A stretch of DNA of 64,000 bases from Shewanella acanthi (GTDB lineage: Bacteria > Pseudomonadota > Gammaproteobacteria > Enterobacterales > Shewanellaceae): NCBI RefSeq assembly GCF_019457475.1, contig NZ_CP080413.1:1798001-1862000 (forward strand). Reading direction: 5' to 3'. Position numbers and translations under genes: made by a program. The notes under the pieces are model-generated. The model had not been told where the DNA came from. It searched no databases and saw only the letters and a program-made list of their open reading frames with translations. This document shows positions 58,067 to 64,000 of this stretch, one piece after another; position 1 is the stretch's first letter, and each line of letters begins with the position of its first letter.

Positions 58067-59824
58067 GTGAGGTTACCAAGTCTTGTGTCTTATACGCCGG
58101 GTCTGGCGCAGATGCTGCAGTATGAGCGCCAATGGCTTCGCGATGATGTGCGGGCGGGGCTTTCTGTCGCCGCAGTCGCCTTACCTGTCGCGATTGCTTA
58201 CGCCCAATTAACCGGAGTGAATGCTGCTGTAGGACTTTATTCCTGTGTGCTACCTATGTTGGTGTACGCCTTGTTTGGCACCTCGAGACAATTGATTGTC
58301 GGGCCCGATGCTGCTACCTGCGCCGTCATCGCGGCTGTAGTCACGCCACTTGCGGCGGGCGATAGCATGAAACATTGGCAACTGGTCATGACCATGACCG
58401 CCATGACGGGCTTTTGGTGTTTAATTGCCAGCCGTTTTCGCCTCGGTGTGCTCGCCGACTTTCTCTCTAAACCGATTTTAATGGGACTCCTTAATGGTGT
58501 TGCTATCACTATTATCGTGGGACAGTTTTCAAAAATATTTGGTTTTACCTTTGACGAGCGTTACCTTATCGAGCGTTTGAAAGGGACACCTTCCTACTTG
58601 AGTCAGACCCATTGGCCGACATTATTGTTGGGAATGGTAACCCTAGTCACTTATATCGTGGTTAAGCGTTATCGTCCGCAGTGGCCTGCGTCTTTGTGTG
58701 CGATGGCCGTGGCGGCCATATTAGTTTGGGTGTTTAATCTGACCAGTTTTGAGATTAGTGTTGTGGGCGAGGTAACCTCTGGATTACCGCCTTTTCAAGC
58801 GCCGGCCTTTGATATAGGGATTGCCCGAGAGCTGGTGGTGCCTGCACTTAACTTAGCGATGGTGAGCTTTGTGAGTATGATGCTTACCGCGCGCAGTTTT
58901 GCGGCAAAAAATGGCTATGATATCGATGCCGATAAGGAGTTTAGGGCACTCGGGATTGCTAACATTGCCTCGGCCATTTCCCAAGGCTTTGCAGTGAGCG
59001 GCGCCGATTCGCGTACAGCGGTCAACGATGCCAATGGTGGTAAGAGTCAGTTAGTCTCGATTATTGCGGCGGTATTAATTGCGCTGGTGGCACTGTTTTT
59101 TACCGCGCCACTAAAATACATTCCAAGTGCGGCGCTGGGGGTGGTGTTGGTGATTGCCTCTCTTTCGCTGATTGATTTAAAGGCGCTGTGGAATTTAAGG
59201 GTTCGCGACCGTTCAGCTTTCTTTTTGGCCTGTACTACCTTGTTTTCAGTGCTGTTTATTGGTGTTATCCCAGGCATTACTCTGGCAGTTCTTTTAGGTT
59301 TATTCCAATTTTTAGCGACCGTGATGCGGCCGACGGATCAGGTATTAGGGCTGGATCATAAAGGGGTGATTCGTAGCGTCGATGATTCGGGTAAAGCGAA
59401 ATCTGTGCCAGGCGTCTTTATGTATCGTTTTAATTCGCCCTTAACTTACTTTAACGCCACTTATTTTAAACGTCGTTTATTGGAGAAGTTTATCCGCGAA
59501 ACTGAGCCTGTCGATTGCATTATCATCGATGCGGTGCCTTGTTTCACCCATTTAGATTTGAGTGTAATGGCCATGCTGGCGGATCTCCATCAAGTGCTGA
59601 AAAAGCGCGGGGTTCGTTTGGTGTTGGCGGGGCGTAAACGGCAGATGCTCGGTTGGTTTGAGCAGGCGGGTATGCATGCAGGCGAGGGCGGCATTTTAAT
59701 TCGTCCAGACATGTACCTCGCGCTCAAGATGAATCAAAGCTATAAACAAGCCCTTGCCGAAGGGCAGGCACCTGTGATTAAAAAGGATCCGGACGATCTG
59801 GTTTTACTCCACAGCCATTTATAG
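58067..59824 (+). CDS. SulP-family anion transporter with STAS domain
   Basis: SLC26/SulP transporters move sulfate, bicarbonate or related anions. The 585-residue protein has 10-12 membrane helices from about residue 28. It carries the SulP signature LPVAIAYAQLTGVNAAVGLYSCVLPMLVYALFGTSRQLIVGPDAAT and the conserved QGFAVSGADSRTAVNDANGGKSQL. A cytoplasmic STAS domain (about 445-560, VDCIIIDAVPCFTHLDLSVMAMLADL) ends it. GTG 58067 with GGGAGG 7 bp upstream is the start. It stands alone, with a terminator 17 bp after the stop. The transported anion is not evident. Confidence 0.92.
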   Translation: MRLPSLVSYTPGLAQMLQYERQWLRDDVRAGLSVAAVALPVAIAYAQLTGVNAAVGLYSCVLPMLVYALFGTSRQLIVGPDAATCAVIAAVVTPLAAGDSMKHWQLVMTMTAMTGFWCLIASRFRLGVLADFLSKPILMGLLNGVAITIIVGQFSKIFGFTFDERYLIERLKGTPSYLSQTHWPTLLLGMVTLVTYIVVKRYRPQWPASLCAMAVAAILVWVFNLTSFEISVVGEVTSGLPPFQAPAFDIGIARELVVPALNLAMVSFVSMMLTARSFAAKNGYDIDADKEFRALGIANIASAISQGFAVSGADSRTAVNDANGGKSQLVSIIAAVLIALVALFFTAPLKYIPSAALGVVLVIASLSLIDLKALWNLRVRDRSAFFLACTTLFSVLFIGVIPGITLAVLLGLFQFLATVMRPTDQVLGLDHKGVIRSVDDSGKAKSVPGVFMYRFNSPLTYFNATYFKRRLLEKFIRETEPVDCIIIDAVPCFTHLDLSVMAMLADLHQVLKKRGVRLVLAGRKRQMLGWFEQAGMHAGEGGILIRPDMYLALKMNQSYKQALAEGQAPVIKKDPDDLVLLHSHL

Positions 59825-59839
59825 TGGTGAAATGGGAAT

Positions 59840-59869
59840 AAAAAAGCGCGATTGAATCGCGCTTTTTTA
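59840..59869 (+). terminator. Terminator of the SulP gene (bidirectional)
   Basis: AAAAAGCGCGAT/ATCGCGCTTTTT, a 12-bp stem with a 3-base loop. Both strands have T runs, so the convergent small gene may use it too. Confidence 0.88.
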
Positions 59870-59914
59870 AGTGATTATCGATTTTGATTTATAAATAAGC
59901 TTTAGCCTAACGGC

Positions 59915-60121
59915 TTAGTCCTGCGGCAGTTTGTCTAAGGGGATCAGCCCTTGGTACCCATAATAGCCTATGGGGCCTAATAACAAGCTGAGGAAACACC
60001 AAACACATTTTTGCTTACTGCGAAGTTTGGCATCAGTTTTAAAAACTTTGTGCGCAAATAAGCAATGCAAAATAATTAAGCCAGTTAACATGGCGATGAT
60101 TTCAATGTCCGTATTGTTCAA
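59915..60121 (-). CDS. Small two-helix membrane protein of unknown function
   Basis: I do not recognise a named family with certainty. The 68-residue protein has a first helix (about 10-26, AMLTGLIILHCLFAHKVF), a basic loop KTDAKLRSKQK, and a second helix (about 40-58, CVWCFLSLLLGPIGYYGYQG). The LLGPIGYY pattern resembles the phospholipase D nuclease N-terminal-type membrane domain found in small envelope proteins. The start is TTG 60121 with AGGA 8 bp upstream. It is convergent with the SulP gene. Confidence 0.6.
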   Translation of the reverse strand: MNNTDIEIIAMLTGLIILHCLFAHKVFKTDAKLRSKQKCVWCFLSLLLGPIGYYGYQGLIPLDKLPQD

Positions 60122-60317
60122 GTATCTAATCCTAGAGACTATTTATTCGAATGGTTTTAGCCCGATAGGGCCTTTGAGTTAAGTCCCACACTCAACTCAA
60201 TCACTTAAGTGTATAGCTTAAGTGGTGTAACTTTACTCGATTTATATACCGATTGCTATTGGGTAAATAAAATAATCTGTTAGCTTTTAAGATGTTAGTT
60301 AGTTTTGGATAGTGTTT

Positions 60318-60974
60318 TTACTCTAAATATATTGCCACTTGTCCCTGTTCCCACACGGGGTATTTTTCCATTGCCCTGTGAAAGACTGTGCTTTGGATAA
60401 GAAGTGTTAACCACTGAATCAGCCGAGGAAAGTGAAGGTGTAAATCCCGCTTGCTATCCACGGCAGTAAACTGCCGAATAAAAGGGACAATAGCGTAATC
60501 GGCAAGACTTAAACTGTCTCGGACAAGAAACTGATGCCGATTAAGTTCAGTTTCTAGCCTCGCTAAAAACTCAGCAGCCCTAATGAAGTAATCCTCCTGA
60601 GTGAATTCGGGATGCCTATCAGCGTATTTGTACTTATCAAGCCAAGGTTTAAATTGTTGATCATTAAGGGTGATAAGCTCATCGATGAGCGTTTTCTCCG
60701 ATTGGCTTTGTCCGAGAAGTGGATGTATGGTTTGGCTGTAGGAGCCTTGCCTTAAGGCCCAATACATAATTTCTAAGCTTTCACTGATCACCTGACCATT
60801 GCTTTGTACTAATACAGGCACCGTTCCCCTAGGATTTGCCGCTAACATTTCACTGGGTTTCGCTTTTAGGATGATTTCCCGAATTTCGACCTTAGCTTCG
60901 CCCAGTAATAATCCAAGGCGAGCACGCATGGCATAGGGGCAACGGCGAAAGGTATAAAGTATCGGTAAAGGCAT
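60318..60974 (-). CDS. Glutathione S-transferase family protein
   Basis: The 218-residue protein has the two-domain GST fold: a thioredoxin-like domain (about 1-80) starting LPILYTFRRCPYAMRARLGLL with a CPYAMR active-site Cys, GTVPVLVQSNGQVISES (cis-Pro and glutathione-binding region), and an all-helical C-terminal domain with FLVRDSLSLADYAIVPFIRQF. The CPY-x-R type suggests an Omega- or Beta-like GST acting by a cysteine rather than a classical conjugating enzyme. The start is ATG 60974; upstream TTG codons at 60992 are less likely. No operon partner is present. Confidence 0.88.
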   Translation of the reverse strand: MPLPILYTFRRCPYAMRARLGLLLGEAKVEIREIILKAKPSEMLAANPRGTVPVLVQSNGQVISESLEIMYWALRQGSYSQTIHPLLGQSQSEKTLIDELITLNDQQFKPWLDKYKYADRHPEFTQEDYFIRAAEFLARLETELNRHQFLVRDSLSLADYAIVPFIRQFTAVDSKRDLHLHFPRLIQWLTLLIQSTVFHRAMEKYPVWEQGQVAIYLE

Positions 60975-61230
60975 AGCTACGCTTCTCAACAACTTGGGGA
61001 TTTAGATGACAATCACTGATTTTTTGGCATAGCTTAACCTAGTTTGACCTTCAATTAGCGACAATTTTAGCGAATCCTTGGTCAATTTCATGTGAGTTAA
61101 TTAATTTCTAGTGTTTATTCTGATGTGACTCAGGTAAAATTCGGCGCGATTTTTGCGATCCAGATAAGGTTTTGGATCATCGATAGCTAATGCACTGGAA
61201 ATTAAGTTCCAGCCAGCAGTTGAGGATGTT

Positions 61231-62232
61231 ATGTCAAACGTAGTTGTATGTGCTTTATATAAATTTGTTTCTTTACCGCACTTTGAGTCATTACGCGAAC
61301 CATTATTAACTATGATGGAAGAGGCGGAGATTAAGGGCACTTTACTGTTAGCGAGCGAAGGGATTAACGGGACTGTTGCAGGGTCTCAAGTGGCAATCGA
61401 TGCGTTGCTCGCGTGGCTTAACAACCAAAATGGCCTCGAAAACATCGTTTATAAATTATCTTTCGATGATGAAATGCCGTTCTATCGTACTAAGGTTAAG
61501 CTTAAAAAAGAAATCGTGACCATGGGCGTTGAAGGTATCGACCCACTCAAAGTGGTTGGCACCTACGTTAAACCCCAAGATTGGAACGCACTGATCTCCG
61601 ATCCTGAAGTCATCCTCGTTGATACCCGTAACGACTACGAAGTGCAAATCGGCACATTCAAAAACGCCATAAACCCTGTGACTGAAACCTTCAGAGAATT
61701 TCCTGAATACGTGAAGCAGAATCTTGATCCTGCCAAACACAAAAAAGTGGCGATGTTCTGTACTGGTGGTATTCGCTGCGAGAAATCAACAGCTTACTTA
61801 AAAGAGCAAGGTTTTGAAGAGGTGTATCACTTAGAAGGCGGTATTTTAAAATACCTCGAAGAAGTGAAACAGGAAGAAAGTCTCTGGGAAGGTGAGTGTT
61901 TCGTATTCGATAACCGCGTTGCGGTTGACCACAGCCTGAAAAAAGGCCAATACGACCAATGTAACGCTTGTCGTATGCCGATTACCGAAGAAGAGAAACT
62001 GTCTCCTGCCTATGTGCAAGGCGTAAGCTGCCCACACTGTATTGAAAAAATCAGCGACGAGCAGCGTAAGCGCTTTATTGAACGTGAGCGTCAGGTGAAC
62101 CTCGCAAAATCACGTAACGAAGCCCATATCGGCAGCGACGTTAACCAAGTGATTGAAGCCCGTCGCCAGAAAAAAGAAGAACTCCGTAAGCAATCCGCTC
62201 AAAAGAATAAGGCGAATCAAGTGAAGGCCTAA
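61231..62232 (+). CDS. trhO: tRNA uridine-34 hydroxylase TrhO (rhodanese family)
   Basis: TrhO (YceA) hydroxylates uridine at the wobble position of some tRNAs, the first step towards mo5U/cmo5U. The 333-residue protein has an N-terminal acylphosphatase-like domain (about 1-95), then a rhodanese domain with [20 protein letters not shown]. The catalytic-loop Cys lies near 177 in [22 protein letters not shown] Cys-rich element [14 protein letters not shown]...[10 protein letters not shown] follows, and a basic tail ends it. The N-terminal block [18 protein letters not shown] fits the family. GAGGA lies just before ATG 61231. Confidence 0.95.
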   Translation: MSNVVVCALYKFVSLPHFESLREPLLTMMEEAEIKGTLLLASEGINGTVAGSQVAIDALLAWLNNQNGLENIVYKLSFDDEMPFYRTKVKLKKEIVTMGVEGIDPLKVVGTYVKPQDWNALISDPEVILVDTRNDYEVQIGTFKNAINPVTETFREFPEYVKQNLDPAKHKKVAMFCTGGIRCEKSTAYLKEQGFEEVYHLEGGILKYLEEVKQEESLWEGECFVFDNRVAVDHSLKKGQYDQCNACRMPITEEEKLSPAYVQGVSCPHCIEKISDEQRKRFIERERQVNLAKSRNEAHIGSDVNQVIEARRQKKEELRKQSAQKNKANQVKA

Positions 62233-62260
62233 GCGGCAATCATTTCGTTGATTTGATGTT

Positions 62261-62289
62261 AAAGGCTCGGAGATCCTGGGCCTTTTTTA
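62261..62289 (+). terminator. Terminator of trhO
   Basis: AAAGGC/GCCTTT outer stem with a partly paired interior, then T run. Confidence 0.75.
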
Positions 62290-62439
62290 TGGGCGATTGT
62301 TATTTGAATTAAATTGAATCTTCTAGTGTGTTAGTGCTAACGTGCTGAAAAATATATTTTTACCATTTTGAGTTTTTAGCTTAGGCAATCATCTATCGTG
62401 TTGTGTCCAGGATTTAAAAATACTTCTAGGAAAACAGTG

Positions 62440-62922
62440 ATGATAATACGTATCAACCCTTTAAGCTCCTTGTTGCCAATTACACTCATTATGTTAAGCC
62501 TTACCTTGTCTTCAACTGTGACAGCGAATGAGGTTAAACTCAGCGAATTAACCAGTGAAATTACGGCCATGGATACCAAGTTATTCGCCGCCTTTAATCA
62601 TTGCGATATTGAGACCATGGGGCAGATTTTTGGTAAAGGGTTAGAGTTTTACCACGACCAAGGGGGACTGACCAATTACAGCCAGACCATGGCGGCGACT
62701 AAACAGAATTGCGATCGCAAACTGGGATTAACCAGGACCTTAGTGCCTGGTAGCTTAAGTGTGTTCCCCGTGCCGAACTTTGGGGCCATTCAGGAGGGGC
62801 GTCATCAATTTTGCCATTTTGAGAATGGCAAGAATGACTGTGGCACTTTTAAGTTTGTCCATGTGTGGAAAAAGCTTAGCGAGAAATGGGAGTTAGTGAG
62901 AGTTGTGAGTTACGATCACTAA
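62440..62922 (+). CDS. Secreted NTF2-like (DUF4440/SnoaL-type) protein
   Basis: The 160-residue protein has a signal peptide (SLLPITLIMLSLTLSSTVTA, cleavage likely after residue 29). An NTF2-like domain follows, with LTSEITAMDTKLFAAFNHCDIETMGQIFGKGLEFYHDQGGL at its start and EKWELVRVVSYDH at its end, the usual last strand. Four Cys in the mature part could form disulfides in the periplasm. The family binds small ligands; no enzymatic role is evident. AGGA lies ~8 bp before ATG 62440. The gene is transcribed alone, with its own terminator. Confidence 0.78.
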   Translation: MIIRINPLSSLLPITLIMLSLTLSSTVTANEVKLSELTSEITAMDTKLFAAFNHCDIETMGQIFGKGLEFYHDQGGLTNYSQTMAATKQNCDRKLGLTRTLVPGSLSVFPVPNFGAIQEGRHQFCHFENGKNDCGTFKFVHVWKKLSEKWELVRVVSYDH

Positions 62923-62938
62923 GCCTATTTGAGAAAGC

Positions 62939-62964
62939 CAAAAGGCGCACTAAGCGCCTTTTTA
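62939..62964 (+). terminator. Convergent terminator (NTF2-like / DUF2897 genes)
   Basis: AAAGGCGC/GCGCCTTT stem, ACTAA loop, T runs on both strands. Confidence 0.85.
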
Positions 62965-62987
62965 GTTGTGCAATAATACCGCAGTTG

Positions 62988-63230
62988 TTACTTCTTTATC
63001 TCAGCGTCTGAATCACTATCAGTAGGCGGTGTTTTGTCGGGAGCACTAGTTGCTTGCTCTGCTTCAGGTTCTTCAGTTCCTGACGTTTTGCCTTTAAGTG
63101 ATGTATCGTGTCCCTTATCTTGACCAAACTGGGGCATCTTGAATTTGGAGCTGTACTTCAGCACGGCAAGGTTACTGACAACCACACCGACCACCAAAAT
63201 GATAATGATCCATGCTTCGAAATTGGACAT
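62988..63230 (-). CDS. DUF2897 family small membrane protein
   Basis: The 80-residue protein starts MSNFEAWIIIILVVGVVVSNLAVLKYSSKFKMPQFG, the DUF2897 signature: one N-terminal membrane helix (about 6-25) and a basic juxtamembrane segment. The rest is a hydrophilic, low-complexity tail rich in Lys, Asp, Glu, Thr and Pro. No function is known. AGGAGTAAGG directly precedes ATG 63230. It lies between the NTF2-like gene and kdsB, 73 bp from kdsB on the same strand. Confidence 0.85.
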   Translation of the reverse strand: MSNFEAWIIIILVVGVVVSNLAVLKYSSKFKMPQFGQDKGHDTSLKGKTSGTEEPEAEQATSAPDKTPPTDSDSDAEIKK

Positions 63231-63303
63231 GCCTTACTCCTACTTCAATATTTACAGTAATGCTTAACCAGTCACTCATATTCAATGACGGGTAAGAGTA
63301 GCC

Positions 63304-64000
63304 TTAGCGTGTAGTTTGCAGCGCTAAATATTCCTCACACTTACGGATATCGTCGGGTACGTCCACTTCAACTGCGCTTGGCTCGGTAATGGCGATCTTA
63401 ATCTTGTAACCGTGCTCAAGTGCGCGCAGTTGCTCCAGTTTTTCAAGATCTTCGAGGCGACCGAGGGGCAACTTAGCAAAGGCATTCACAAAACGACGAG
63501 TATAAGCATAAATACCTAAGTGTTTGTAAACTGGGTAGTCATTGGTGTCGCGGCCGAAAGGAATGCGCGCACGTGAGAAATACAGGGCGTAGTCGTTGTT
63601 GTCGAACACCATCTTCACGTTCATTGGATTGTCGCGCTCTTCTTGAGCCTCAAGCTCAAAACCTAAGGTTGCCATCTCGAACTCACCCGGTTGATTAGCA
63701 AACAGTTCAATCAGTTGTTCAATTGCGCGGGGGTTAACTAAGGGTTGGTCGCCTTGCACGTTAATGATAAGGTCGGTTTCAGCTAGGCCTAATATCTCAC
63801 TGGCTTCGTTGATGCGATCGGTACCTGAGGCGGCGTTTGAGTCTGTCATTACGACTTTACCGCCAAAGCCTTCAACTGTGGTTTTAATGCGTTCATCATC
63901 GGTGGCGATATAGATGTTAGTCACGCCTTGGGCAAGTGATGCGCGTTCAAACACGTGCTGGATCATCGGCTTGCCATTGATGAGTGCCAGTGGCTTGCCT
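63304..64000 (-). CDS. kdsB: 3-deoxy-manno-octulosonate cytidylyltransferase, N-terminus outside window
   Basis: KdsB activates Kdo as CMP-Kdo for lipopolysaccharide core assembly. In Shewanella the homologue is reported to use 8-amino-Kdo. The frame is open to the right edge, so about 20 N-terminal residues are missing. Visible: [44 protein letters not shown]-type region ([17 protein letters not shown]), [11 protein letters not shown] and [27 protein letters not shown]-type text ([11 protein letters not shown]) is the family signature near the centre. The C-terminal [19 protein letters not shown] is typical. It is transcribed toward the DUF2897 gene. Confidence 0.95.
   Translation of the reverse strand, partial: GKPLALINGKPMIQHVFERASLAQGVTNIYIATDDERIKTTVEGFGGKVVMTDSNAASGTDRINEASEILGLAETDLIINVQGDQPLVNPRAIEQLIELFANQPGEFEMATLGFELEAQEERDNPMNVKMVFDNNDYALYFSRARIPFGRDTNDYPVYKHLGIYAYTRRFVNAFAKLPLGRLEDLEKLEQLRALEHGYKIKIAITEPSAVEVDVPDDIRKCEEYLALQTTR

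Overview
The window is chromosomal DNA of a gammaproteobacterium and almost certainly a Shewanella. The protein sequences and gene order (opgGH, ycbB/ycbK pair, tamAB, mfd-csiV, lolCDE, iscRSUA-hscBA-fdx, ilvIH, kdsB) fit that genus. Coding density is high and G+C is moderate. I see no rRNA, tRNA, CRISPR array, prophage, transposase or insertion sequence. This is core-type chromosome, so the novelty is mostly in regulatory and non-coding sequence.

Layout. 0-3.7 kb: the tail of a DUF3570 outer-membrane-type protein, an ApbE flavin transferase and a two-component system. 3.7-4.9 kb: an AT-rich gap without a convincing gene. 4.9-8.8 kb: opgGH for osmoregulated periplasmic glucans. 9-11.7 kb: envelope genes (L,D-transpeptidase, Tat-exported YcbK) and an unknown protein. 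12-19 kb: rplY, then tamA-tamB on the minus strand. 19-22 kb: a periplasmic isoaspartyl peptidase, a flavin reductase and a DUF938 protein. 22.4-27 kb: a PuuB-like oxidase, a LysR regulator and the adhC-fghA formaldehyde detoxification operon. 27-31.2 kb: sdaA, nagZ, ycfP, a possible small RNA, and acyP. 31.4-40 kb: csiV, mfd, a PilZ-like gene and lolCDE. 40-48.3 kb: suhB, trmJ, cysE and the complete isc operon with an IscR operator upstream. 48.4-51.5 kb: rimK, a displaced iscX, a 55-residue membrane microprotein behind FNR- and CRP-type sites, ndk, and an ibpA-like heat-shock gene with a ROSE-type RNA thermometer. 51.6-57.7 kb: ilvIH with a leader terminator, a Bcr/CflA exporter, and a Pho-box-controlled lipoprotein. 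58-64 kb: a SulP transporter, small membrane proteins, a GST, trhO, an NTF2-like secreted protein, a DUF2897 protein and the start-truncated kdsB.

Themes. Much of the window builds the envelope: OPG synthesis, peptidoglycan remodelling and recycling, TAM and Lol export, CsiV, and Kdo-type sugar activation. A second theme is sulfur, iron and amino-acid metabolism: cysE with isc, ilvIH, sdaA. The regulatory reads I consider strongest are the ROSE hairpin, the triple PhoB repeat, the FNR plus CRP site pair, the IscR box, and an orphan terminator that suggests an unannotated RNA. All functional statements rest on sequence recognition by eye; no database search was run.
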